A stretch of DNA of 64,000 bases from Salipiger mangrovisoli (GTDB lineage: Bacteria > Pseudomonadota > Alphaproteobacteria > Rhodobacterales > Rhodobacteraceae), in contig NZ_JADFFK010000020.1 in NCBI RefSeq assembly GCF_015223355.1, positions 1 to 64,000 of the forward strand. Direction: 5' to 3'. Below the pieces are notes generated by a model, which did not search any database, had not been told where the DNA came from, and saw only the letters and a program-made list of their open reading frames with translations. The translations under genes and the position numbers were made by a program. This document shows, one piece after another, positions 42,837 to 51,271 of this stretch; positions within the stretch are counted from its first letter, which is position 1; the number at the start of each line of letters is the position of its first letter.

Positions 42837-43532
42837 ATGGACAAGACATTGATCAAGGGCCTGGCTCTGCTCGAGCACGTGGTGATGGCCGAAGCGCCGG
42901 TCAGCATCAGTGAGTTGTCGCGGGAAGTCGGATTGACGAAGAGCAACGTTCACCGAACGCTTACGTCGCTTCAGTCGGCCGGTTACCTGCTCTTCGATCC
43001 ATCGACGCGCCGATACTACCCGTCCTGGAAGCTGCCGCAGATGGGCGAGGTGGCACGGGCGAAATTTCCCTTCCGCCGGGCCGTCATGCCCTTTGTCGAA
43101 GCGCTCTCGGCGGAGCTTGGCGAGAGTGCGCATTTCGCCCTGCCGTCCGGCGAAGACGTTGTGTTCATCGCCAACGCAGCGCCGCGCACCGGGGCCGCTG
43201 CCGTGATGCCCGACAACCATCGCCTGGGCTGTGACGACACGGCCTTCGGGCTTGTGCTCGCGGACCGGGACCTTCCCGCGAAGGCGGAGCGACGCGGGGC
43301 CGTCGTCGTGCTGCGGGACCACCCGGCGCGAGAGACTTTCGAGATCGCCGCGCCGGTCATCGGGGTGCAGGGCGCGGTCATCGGTGCGTTCGGCATCAGC
43401 GGCCCGAGCGTCCGCTACGACGCGGCCCGCCTCGATCATCAGGCTCGGCGCATTCTTGCGGTGCGCGATGAGGTGACACGCAATATTGCCGGGGTGACGA
43501 TGCCGACCGGCCTCAGCGGAGACGCTGCATGA
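42837..43532 (+). CDS. IclR-family transcriptional regulator (first of a tandem pair)
   Basis: A 231-residue IclR-type regulator. The winged helix-turn-helix (IKGLALLEHVVMAEAPVSIS, SREVGLTKSNVHRTLTSLQ) covers residues 1-60, followed by an effector domain ending in PVIGVQGAVIGAFGISGP. The domain is short (about 150 residues) for the family, and the central part lacks the usual long stretch. The ATG at 42837 is used; a GTG at 42819 would add six residues. It overlaps the second IclR gene by 4 bases and is divergent from the third TTT operon, its likely target through the palindrome at 42761-42777. Confidence 0.9.
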   Translation: MDKTLIKGLALLEHVVMAEAPVSISELSREVGLTKSNVHRTLTSLQSAGYLLFDPSTRRYYPSWKLPQMGEVARAKFPFRRAVMPFVEALSAELGESAHFALPSGEDVVFIANAAPRTGAAAVMPDNHRLGCDDTAFGLVLADRDLPAKAERRGAVVVLRDHPARETFEIAAPVIGVQGAVIGAFGISGPSVRYDAARLDHQARRILAVRDEVTRNIAGVTMPTGLSGDAA

Positions 43533-44284
43533 TCAAATCGGTAGAAAAGGCCCTCCGTCTGCTCGAAATCTTGTCCGAGGCGCGCGAACCGATGCGGCTG
43601 CGAGATGTCGCGGCCGCGACGGAGATGACGCGGTCCAACGCGCTGCGCATGCTGCAGACATTGCAGGATCTGGGCTATGTCCGGCAGGCCGATGGCAGCG
43701 CGCTCTACGAGATGTCGCTCAAGGCGTTCCAGATCGGGGCCCGCAGGATCTCGCACGACGGGCTGGTGACCGCTGCCCACCCGATCGTCCAGGAGTTGGC
43801 CGACAGGGTCGAGGCAAACGTTTTGCTCAGCGTGCGCGATGGCACCTACTGCGTGGTCGTAGACCGGATCGAGAGTCGGGCATTCGTGCGCACCTTCGCC
43901 CAGCTCGGTGCGCGCGAGCCCCTCCAGGCGGTCTCGGCCGGAAAGGTGCTGCTGGCCTACGGCTCGCAAGCGGTCTTCGAAATGGTCGCGGCCAATCTGG
44001 TCCCTCTGACCCCTCGCACCATCGTGACGCGGGAGGCACTCGAGGCCGAGATGGAAAAGGTGCGCCGGCAGGGCTTTGCCACCACGGAAGGCGAACTCAA
44101 GCAGGACGCCAAGGGCATAGCGGTGCCGGTCCGGGGCCGACTGGGCGATGTCGTCGCCGCTTTGACCGCCTCTGGCCCGCTGGCCAAGATGTCGGAAAGC
44201 GAGCTGGCCGGATATGTCGTATTGCTTCGGGACCACGCCGCCCGGATCGAAGCGGCGTGGTCGGGTGGGTTTCGTCAGGCCTGA
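43529..44284 (+). CDS. IclR-family transcriptional regulator (second of a tandem pair)
   Basis: A 251-residue IclR-type regulator of normal length. Residues 1-60 form the winged helix-turn-helix (VEKALRLLEILSEAREPMRL, AAATEMTRSNALRMLQTLQ), and the effector domain has VRTFAQLGAREPLQAVSAGKV and TTEGELKQDAKGIAVPVRGR. It starts in an ATGA overlap with the first IclR gene and ends in a 10-base convergent overlap with the acyl-CoA synthetase gene. Two coupled IclR proteins could form a heteromer or respond to two signals. Confidence 0.92.
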   Translation: MIKSVEKALRLLEILSEAREPMRLRDVAAATEMTRSNALRMLQTLQDLGYVRQADGSALYEMSLKAFQIGARRISHDGLVTAAHPIVQELADRVEANVLLSVRDGTYCVVVDRIESRAFVRTFAQLGAREPLQAVSAGKVLLAYGSQAVFEMVAANLVPLTPRTIVTREALEAEMEKVRRQGFATTEGELKQDAKGIAVPVRGRLGDVVAALTASGPLAKMSESELAGYVVLLRDHAARIEAAWSGGFRQA

Positions 44285-46392
44285 GCCGACAACAGCGTAC
44301 CGCGGCCGTCGAGGGCGATGGCGCCGCTGCGGGTCACGCGAAGGGGGTTCACCTCGAAGTCAACGAGCTTGCGATCTAGGTCGGTGGCCATCCAGGACAG
44401 CCGGCTGATCGCATCGCAGGCGGCGCCTACGTCCAGGGGATCGGCGCCTCGCGCGCCGTTCAGCAATGGCCAGATCCGCAGGCTCTCGAGCATTTCGCGC
44501 GCCGTCTCGGGAGACACAGGGGCAGCGCGTTGTGCGACGTCCCGCAGCAGCTCGACATGGATGCCGCCGGCGCCGATGACCACCTGCGGCCCGAAGTCGC
44601 CATCATTGACGATCCCCGCGATCAGCTCGACCCCGCTGCCGATCATCTGCTGAACGTCAACGTGCGGTTCGGTGCCGGGTGCTGCCGCGGCGATTGCCTT
44701 GGCGATCTCGTCCCAGGCTTCGAGCAGCGCCGTCTCGTCGGCGATGCCGGGTTTGACGAGGCCAAGATCGCTCTTGTGGACCACATCCGCCACGACGCCC
44801 TTGAGCACGACCGGATAGCCGAGGGCGCGGGCTGCGGATGCGGCATCCTGCCCGCTGGCCGTGAGCTGCGCCAAGGGAACCGCGACACCGTAGCTTCCCA
44901 TGAGTGCCTTGGCTTCGGGCTCGGTCAGAAAGCCATCAGGCAGGGCGTCGGGCAGGGCCGGGCCGGCGAGGCGCGCCGGGACGCCGGGTCGCATGAGGTC
45001 AATCGCTGCACGATCATCGAGCAGCAGCTTCACCGCGCGGATCATGTCGTCGGTGCGCGTCACGAAGGGGAGCCCGGCTTCGAGCAGCGCCTGCCTCTGC
45101 TCCTCGGCGAAACGCGAGGTGTTGAGCACGAAGACCATCGGCTTCTCTGCGCGCCGGTAGACCTCGACGAGCTTGGCGAGGGTCTGCGGCATGAGTGGCT
45201 GGGGTGTCATCACGTAGACGAAGGCCGCGACGCCCGGATCACCATGCACCGCCTCGATCGCGTTGTCGAAGACGCGGAACTCAAGGCCCCCGACATGGCC
45301 ACCCAGATCGAGCGGATTGTTCTGGTGCGAGCGCAGGTAGTCGGTGTCGAGCCGCTGACGCGTCGTCTCGGAATAGGTCGCGACCGGCACATTGGCCAAC
45401 GCAAAGCGGTCGGCGATAATCGCGCCGCCGCCGCCCGAGGCGCAGATCGTCGCCACGCCGCCGGCACCCATTGCCGGGTTGGCAGCGAGGATGCCGGCGC
45501 AGATGATCATGCTGTCGGGATCATCTACCAGCAGCACGCCGCAATCCCTGCAGAGCGCTTCGAACGCGGAATAAGACCCCGCCAGGCTCGATGTGTGCGA
45601 CTTGGCCATGTCAGATCCGGCCTCGGTCCGGCCGGCCTTCATGGCGACCAAGCGCTTGCCCGCTGCGCGCGCGGCAAGTGCGATCCTGCGGAAGCGGTCC
45701 GGGGATTTCAGCCCTTCGATATAGAGACAGACCACCTGGGTATCGTCCCGCTCGAGGAAGGCCTCGGTGAAATCGCACAGGTCGAGGTCTGCCTGATTGC
45801 CGATCGAGATCGTGCCCGAGAGCCCGACACCATGGTCATGCGCCTGAACGAAGAGAGCGCCCATCAGCGCGCCGGACTGGCTGACAAAGGCGACATTGCC
45901 CCGACGCATGGGCTGGGCGTATCGCAGGGTCGGCGTCGAGGACAGCGCGACATTGGCACCGGGGACGATCATGCCCATGCAGTTCGGCCCCACGAGGCGC
46001 ATCTTGTAGCGGCGCGCGATCTCGACGATGCGCGCCTCAAGCGCGGCTCCCTCTTCGCTGAACTCGCCGAGCTGCGCGGTGATCACGATGCAGGCGCCGA
46101 CCCCAGCCTCGCCGCAAGCGGTGATTGTCGTCTCGAGAAGTCCCGCGGGGAGGGCGACAACGGCGATGTCGGGGGCATCGGGGAGGTCCCCCAGAGATGG
46201 GTAGCAGGCAAGCCCAGCCACGCTCTCGCGCTTGGGGTTGATCGGGTAGATGACGCCGTCATAGCCGTGTTCGATCAGGTGGTGCAGGATGCGCCCGCCA
46301 AATTTCCCATAGTCTTCGGTGGCGCCAACGAGGGCGATGGACCGGGGCGCGATGATGCGTCCCAAGCTGATGGGCTCTTTTCGGATGGTCAA
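44275..46392 (-). CDS. NDP-forming acyl-CoA synthetase (acetate-CoA ligase family)
   Basis: A 705-residue fused ADP-forming acyl-CoA synthetase. The N-terminal CoA-binding domain reads SIALVGATEDYGKFGGRILH, the ligase-CoA domains follow, with the phospho-histidine in KSHTSSLAGS near residue 264, and the C-terminal ATP-grasp domain begins near LTEPEAKALMGSYGVAVPLA. It makes an acyl-CoA with ATP conversion to ADP and phosphate. The start is TTG at 46392, supported by GAGGAGGAGAG upstream; no in-frame ATG is near. The palindrome at 46411-46427 lies directly upstream. It probably activates the acid imported by TTT set 3, whose operon carries the enoyl-CoA hydratase. Confidence 0.92.
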   Translation of the reverse strand: MTIRKEPISLGRIIAPRSIALVGATEDYGKFGGRILHHLIEHGYDGVIYPINPKRESVAGLACYPSLGDLPDAPDIAVVALPAGLLETTITACGEAGVGACIVITAQLGEFSEEGAALEARIVEIARRYKMRLVGPNCMGMIVPGANVALSSTPTLRYAQPMRRGNVAFVSQSGALMGALFVQAHDHGVGLSGTISIGNQADLDLCDFTEAFLERDDTQVVCLYIEGLKSPDRFRRIALAARAAGKRLVAMKAGRTEAGSDMAKSHTSSLAGSYSAFEALCRDCGVLLVDDPDSMIICAGILAANPAMGAGGVATICASGGGGAIIADRFALANVPVATYSETTRQRLDTDYLRSHQNNPLDLGGHVGGLEFRVFDNAIEAVHGDPGVAAFVYVMTPQPLMPQTLAKLVEVYRRAEKPMVFVLNTSRFAEEQRQALLEAGLPFVTRTDDMIRAVKLLLDDRAAIDLMRPGVPARLAGPALPDALPDGFLTEPEAKALMGSYGVAVPLAQLTASGQDAASAARALGYPVVLKGVVADVVHKSDLGLVKPGIADETALLEAWDEIAKAIAAAAPGTEPHVDVQQMIGSGVELIAGIVNDGDFGPQVVIGAGGIHVELLRDVAQRAAPVSPETAREMLESLRIWPLLNGARGADPLDVGAACDAISRLSWMATDLDRKLVDFEVNPLRVTRSGAIALDGRGTLLSAQA

Positions 46393-46410
46393 TGATCTCT
46401 CCTCCTCACC

Positions 46411-46427
46411 GTTCTAAAATATAGAAC
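46411..46427. promoter_or_regulatory. Putative IclR operator, 17-bp palindrome
   Basis: GTTCTA-AAATA-TAGAAC is a perfect 6-bp inverted repeat that ends 19 bases upstream of the acyl-CoA synthetase start codon. It closely resembles the palindrome at 42761-42777. The position would block or activate transcription of the synthetase gene. The tandem IclR pair between the two sites is the likely binder. Confidence 0.6.
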
Positions 46428-47021
46428 GCTGTATCCTATAAAGTAACATCCGGATTCTGGAAGGCCCTGTCAAGAAAAGAGAGGAAGTGGCGCGCGGACC
46501 GGGCCGTCTTTTGGCTGGTTGCATGACCGCACAGCCCCGATGACGGGTGACCAAGTGGGTCCTCCAGACCGGCACCGACGTCATGGAGTAGACACACAAT
46601 GTTGTGAGAGGGGGCGGCCGCGCGTCTGACAAAGGCCCGGCTCCTCTCAGGCTCGAGGCCTGCCGGGTTCGCAACGGTCCAAATAGAGGAAAGGCAACTC
46701 AACGCTGCGCTCTTGGCACTGCGAAAAGGGACCGACAAGGTGCTCGCGCACGGGATCGCACAGGTTTTGCGCGCGGGTTGGTGCAGACTGTTCCGTACGT
46801 TTTGGGAGCAGTCCTTGCAGCCAAAGTCGGCAGCGCGGGCGGCAGCGCGGACCAGCAGACCTTGCGAGCAATGTCACAACGTCGCTGACGTTCGAGGCCA
46901 TGTCGCTTCCCGCCATGTGAGCTGACCAACCAAAGATAGCATCTCGCGGACGGGGCGCTGTACTCCACGGCATGCCGACATGCGGTGCCTCGCCCGTGCA
47001 AAATCTTAGGAGGAGACGCAC
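46428..47021. other. Intergenic stretch without recognisable gene
   Basis: About 590 bases separate the divergent acyl-CoA synthetase and formaldehyde dehydrogenase genes. No family was recognised in any frame and no repeat stood out beyond the palindrome at the left end. The right end has TAGGAGGAGACGCAC before the formaldehyde dehydrogenase start. Confidence 0.5.
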
Positions 47022-48203
47022 ATGAGCAATATCGGTGTGGTTTACACCGGCCCTGGGGCCGTCGAAGTGCAGAAGATCGATGATCCGAAGCTTCAGGCCC
47101 CCGACGGGCGCAAGCTGGAGCATGCGGTGATCCTCAAGGTCATCTCGACCAACATTTGCGGCTCCGACCAGCACATGGTGCGCGGGCGTACGACGGCCCA
47201 GCCGGGCCTGGTTCTGGGGCACGAGATCACCGGCGAAGTGATCGAAACCGGCTCCGACGTGGAGATGCTGAAGGTCGGCGATGTTGTCTCGGTGCCGTTC
47301 AACGTGGCCTGCGGTCGCTGCCGCTGCTGCCGCGAAGGCGATACCGGCGTCTGCCTGACTGTGAACCCAGAGCGCGCGGGCGGCGCCTACGGTTACGTAG
47401 ACATGGGCGGCTGGATCGGGGGCCAGGCCCGGTATGTCACTGTTCCCTATGCCGACTTCAACCTGCTCAAGTTCCCTGACCGGGACCAGGCAATGGCGAA
47501 GATCCGCGACTTGACCATGTTGTCGGACATTCTTCCAACCGGATTCCACGGCGCATTGCAGGCTGGTGTCGGTGTCGGGTCGGTCGTTTATGTCGCCGGT
47601 GCGGGCCCCGTGGGGCTGGCGGCCGCGGCGTCCGCGCGCATTCTCGGCGCCGCTGTCGTGATGATCGGCGACTTCAACAAGGAGCGGCTCGATCACGCGG
47701 CCAAGGTGGGCTTCACCCCGGTCGACCTGTCGAAAGGCGAAAACCTGCCGGAGATGATCGCCGAGATTACCGGGCTTCCCGAAGTGGACGCCGCGATCGA
47801 CGCCGTCGGCTTCGAGGCGCGCGGCCATTCCGGCGGAGAACAACCGGCCATCGTGCTGAACCAGATGATGGAAATCACCCGCGTTGCGGGCGGCATCGGC
47901 ATCCCCGGCCTCTATGTCACCGAGGATCCGGGGGCTGTGGATGACGCAGCGCGGAGCGGCAATCTTTCGATGCGCTTCGGTCTCGGCTGGGCAAAAGCCC
48001 AGAGCTTCCACACAGGCCAGACTCCGGTGCTGAAGTACAATCGTCAACTTATGCAGGCGATCCTGCACGACCGGCTGCCGATTGCGGACATCGTCAATGC
48101 AACGATCATGCCGCTCGATCAGGCAGCAGAGGGCTACAAGAGCTTCGACAGCGGAGTGGCGAAGAAATTCGTGCTCGATCCGCACGGAATGCTCGCGTCC
48201 TGA
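47022..48203 (+). CDS. fdhA: Glutathione-independent formaldehyde dehydrogenase
   Basis: A 393-residue zinc-dependent medium-chain dehydrogenase of the glutathione-independent formaldehyde dehydrogenase type, which oxidises formaldehyde (as hydrate) to formate with bound NAD. Motifs are NICGSDQHMVRGRT (catalytic zinc Cys), GHEITGEV, the structural zinc set CGRCRCCREGDTGVC and the nucleotide fold GAGPVGLAAAA. The NPERAGGAYGYVDMGGWIGG stretch is specific to this group and distinguishes it from class III enzymes. TAGGAGGAGACG precedes the ATG. It stands alone, upstream of a strong hairpin. Its presence suggests that a locus pathway releases formaldehyde, for example from a methylated group. Confidence 0.93.
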   Translation: MSNIGVVYTGPGAVEVQKIDDPKLQAPDGRKLEHAVILKVISTNICGSDQHMVRGRTTAQPGLVLGHEITGEVIETGSDVEMLKVGDVVSVPFNVACGRCRCCREGDTGVCLTVNPERAGGAYGYVDMGGWIGGQARYVTVPYADFNLLKFPDRDQAMAKIRDLTMLSDILPTGFHGALQAGVGVGSVVYVAGAGPVGLAAAASARILGAAVVMIGDFNKERLDHAAKVGFTPVDLSKGENLPEMIAEITGLPEVDAAIDAVGFEARGHSGGEQPAIVLNQMMEITRVAGGIGIPGLYVTEDPGAVDDAARSGNLSMRFGLGWAKAQSFHTGQTPVLKYNRQLMQAILHDRLPIADIVNATIMPLDQAAEGYKSFDSGVAKKFVLDPHGMLAS

Positions 48204-48217
48204 CACTGAACGGTCGA

Positions 48218-48254
48218 TCGCAAGCCGCCAGCCCACACGGTCGGCGGCTTGCGA
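48218..48254 (+). terminator. Probable terminator of fdhA
   Basis: TCGCAAGCCGCC (48218-48229) pairs perfectly with GGCGGCTTGCGA (48243-48254) with a 13-base loop, 15 bases behind the fdhA stop. The 12-bp stem is very stable; there is no T-run, so Rho-independent efficiency is uncertain. Confidence 0.65.
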
Positions 48255-48596
48255 TGCGCACGGCCGACTGCGGCCTTCGGATATTGCGCAATAAAGCGCG
48301 GCTCCCAGCATGTCGGGCGGCCCCTGCGCCTTCTCAGAGAGGCCGCTTCTCCGGACAAGAAGGTGCACATCGCCTTCGGCTTTCGGCCTTCGGCGTCCTG
48401 CGCCGCGTGGCCATGCGCAGAGCCGGGAGCATGACGTCGGCCGTGAGGCGCGACCGCATGCACCATCCGACCGGGCGCGGGGAAAACGGGTTGATGATGA
48501 CAGCAAGGCAAACAACGCCCTCTTGCGTGTGTATATAGCTTCTTTGATTGATCCCCCCGCGCGCGCTCAGTTTGTCGTTCCGGCCTGCGGCCTGCG
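48255..48596. other. Intergenic stretch without recognisable gene
   Basis: Between the fdhA terminator and the IS110 remnant no frame shows a known family, and no terminal inverted repeat of an insertion sequence was found. Confidence 0.5.
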
Positions 48597-49440
48597 AGGT
48601 TCTTTCCGAAGTCATCCACGAAGTGGCTTCGTCTCGGCGTTTAAGGCTCGGACGTCCCCGGGTGATCTGCGCGGCACCCGGTACGCTCCGCAGGGAGATC
48701 TCGCGGGATCGATCCGGTGCCTGCCGCCCCGGCCGAGGCGGCAACCGTGTGCCGCGTCCCGATGGGGCAGGCGTGGCCTCCCGCGCCTCGAAAACGCCGC
48801 CACCGAGCGCGACGTCGCAAAGCGCGCCGGGGCATCGATTGTCGCCACGAAGGTCGCGGCCGTGACAGGTCCCGCGCCGGGCAGGGTCATCAGGCGCATG
48901 CAAGCGCCGGACCCCTTCACCTGCCGGACCAGCTCCCAGGTCAGCGCCGCCGCCCGTCGCAGGGCTTCCGGGCGCGCCGCCAGACGTGGCAGAACGAGGG
49001 GCGCCAAGGCGTCGTGTCCCCCCGAGAGCTGCGTGTCTGCGGCCCTCGCGGGGTCGAGGCTGAGCCGGACCTCGCACCCCGAGGCCGGCAAGCAGACCGC
49101 GGATCGTCTTCCCCGTGTTGCACCGAGCGCCGATCGCAGCGTCGCGCGCTGCCAGCAAGGCCCGACGTTCCTGCGCATGCCGCCTCTTGACCTCGACTCC
49201 TCGGCAAAAGCCCGCCCGCGGGAGATCGGCCAGCGTCGCAGCGTCGTCGGCATCTGTCTTGTCATGCATCTGACCAAGCACGGCGCATATCGCATCCGGA
49301 ACCGTCCTCGTCTCGCAGATCCGTTTCATGACGCCTTCTGAGCGGCGCCCGCAGATCGCTGTCCGATCCTTCGAGACATCCAGTCCAACGTGGTGTCGTT
49401 CCCATTTCCACGCTCCTCTTCCATGGGTTCAGAGACCCGT
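48597..49440 (-). pseudogene. IS110-family transposase remnant, copy B
   Basis: The minus strand carries nearly the full length of an IS110 transposase. HHVGLDVSKDRTAICGRR (about 49395-49343) is the first DEDD motif, MHDKTDADDAATLADLPRAGF (about 49266-49204) the second acidic block, then LLAARDAAIGARCNTGKTIRGLL, AALTWELVRQVKGSGAC and LMTLPGAGPVTAATFVATIDA (about 48900-48838). Several frameshifts break it, one of them right at the start where an ATG frame (MEEERGNGND) must shift to enter HHVGLD. The segment 48597-49187 closely matches copy A at 19642-20244 in the same orientation. Expression or transposition from this copy is unlikely. Confidence 0.82.
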
Positions 49441-50108
49441 CAGGGAACGCGGGGGAGCAATCACTCCGTGTGATGCCACTCGCCATGGTCCTCGGACCGA
49501 TGGCGGACAAGGGCTCATCGTAGCCCTTGTCCGGCGCCTTCCCCAAGGCCTAGACGCCGCTCGGCCGACCGCGCAGACACCGGCGCATCGCCCCAACGGA
49601 GACCTGCCCGCGAGGCTCGGCCACGAACGCCGCCCTCATCGGCACCCAGGCCAATGGCGCGTCAGGGACGCCCCCTTTTCGGACTGTCACGCGCCTCCGA
49701 GACCCCCGCGCCAACTCTTTTTCGGGCCCGCCTCTGCCGAAGACGCCATCGCGAACGTCTTCTTCCAGGCGTGGAGCGACGACGCGCCAATCCCCGGACG
49801 TTCCGACGCTTCCCGGACCGGGGCGCCCGCTCGGTGATCTGCGCGGGCGCGTCCCGCTTCGAGTCATCGCTGAATTTGCTGCTCCTCATGGCCTTCGTGC
49901 CTAGAAATCACCGAAGGCGGCGGCCATGAAATACGGGGCTCTTCAAAGTGCACGGAAGCGCAGAGGGCGTTTATCCTGCAAGAGGGCGAGCAGTGAAATC
50001 CTGTCCCGGAGATCCGCCGCAGTCGAGCTCACCCTCCACAACTATTTCTGAAGCTGATCCGAGATAGCCCCCCGAAAATCCGAAGACATTTTCCAAACTG
50101 CCCTCGCC
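49441..50108. other. Degenerate stretch without recognisable gene
   Basis: No recognised family was found. Short plus-strand and minus-strand frames around 49550-49890 overlap each other and do not resemble a known protein. It separates the IS110 relic from the beta-propeller pseudogene and probably holds more decayed sequence. Confidence 0.4.
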
Positions 50109-51000
50109 GTGACCTTGCTTTTCCTGGTCGGAGTGGCCGCCGCGCAGGACCCTTCCGGAGCCGAGGTGCTCGTGCCCGCCGAGTTAGCACCGGCTTTGCA
50201 GCGGATGGATGCCATTCGCGGTGCCCACGTGCTTGCGGAGCATGCCGATCTCGGCGCGCTGGCAATCGCCTCGACGCCGAGTTTCGATGCCGTACCGCCG
50301 GGCATCCTGGAGCTTGTGAATCCCGATGACCTGTCGCAACTGCGCAGCATCGAACTGCCGCGCCGGGCTTTCGCGCGTGGTCTCGACCGGCAGCGCGGCA
50401 AGCTCTGTGTCGGCAATGCGCGCGACGGCTGGCTCGGGCTCCTCGATGCCAAGATCGGCGCAAATCTGGAGACGATCCAATTGGGCCAGGCGACGCGGAC
50501 TGGTTCGAACACAGCCCGATGATCGAGGTCGACGGGTGCAGCGGTCGAGTGTTGGTGTCGAGCCCCTCCGGCACCGGGGACCTATGGATCGTCGATCCCG
50601 AAGCCGGCAACGCGGCGGGACGTATTGAGGATGCCGGTTCTGGGCCGCCGGGCAGGCGGTTGAGCCGGACCCAGGTCGCATCTACCTGGGCGATGGCGGC
50701 AACGCTGAGATCGGCATCTTCGACGCTGCAAGCGGCGCTCGGGTTGCGGCGGTCTCGCCCGGCGGCAGCACGCAGCCGGGGACGGAGGGCTCTGACCATG
50801 TCTTCATCACCCTCGCTGGACTCCCCGCGTGGCAGGCTTCTGGCGACAGATGCAAACCCCGGCGCGCTCCAAGCGTTCGACATAACATCCGGCGAGGTGC
50901 CTGCCGCCGTGCCGATTGGGCTGGGGGCGCTCGACGTCGTCTTCTCGAGCGTGCGGGATCTGGTGTTCGCCAGCTGTCGCGATGCCAGCCGGGCGGCGTC
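50109..51000 (+). pseudogene. Decayed YncE-like (YVTN repeat) beta-propeller protein
   Basis: Plus-strand frames spell a seven-bladed propeller protein broken by frameshifts. A putative secretion signal (LLFLVGVAAAQ) is followed in frame by FDAVPPGILELVNPDDLSQL and GLDRQRGKLCVGNARDGW (to 50519). Then comes VSSPSGTGDLWIVDPEAG in the second frame (50519-50645), GRIYLGDGGNAEIGIFDAAS and GSDHVFITLAG in the third (about 50675-50815), and RGRLLATDANPGALQAFDIT with LGALDVVFSSVRDLVFA back in the second (to about 51000). The C-terminal blades are missing. The original protein would be periplasmic; its partner is unknown. Confidence 0.75.
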
Positions 51001-51271
51001 GTCGGCACATGTGCCGACACGTGCAACAGCGCGCAAAGACAAACGTCTCTGCATGGAGTCGCTGCGGCGCTCGGCTCGCGGGGTGCGCGTTGGCCGGTGT
51101 CCGGGGCTGCCGGTTCGGGAGTGGCCGTGGCGTTGGTCGCGAAACGGAAAGGGCCGCCGCAGCCACATGATGCACGAAGCGCGCGTGGCGGCGGCGGCCC
51201 TGACTGGCCAGATGATGCGGATGGCCGGCCCGTCCGTTCTCGGCCCCAGCGGGCCGAGGCCGGCAGTTTGG
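51001..51271. other. Short intergenic stretch without recognisable gene
   Basis: About 270 bases follow the propeller relic and precede the convergent madM stop. All frames are open only briefly, with arginine-rich translations typical of non-coding GC-rich DNA. Confidence 0.4.
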
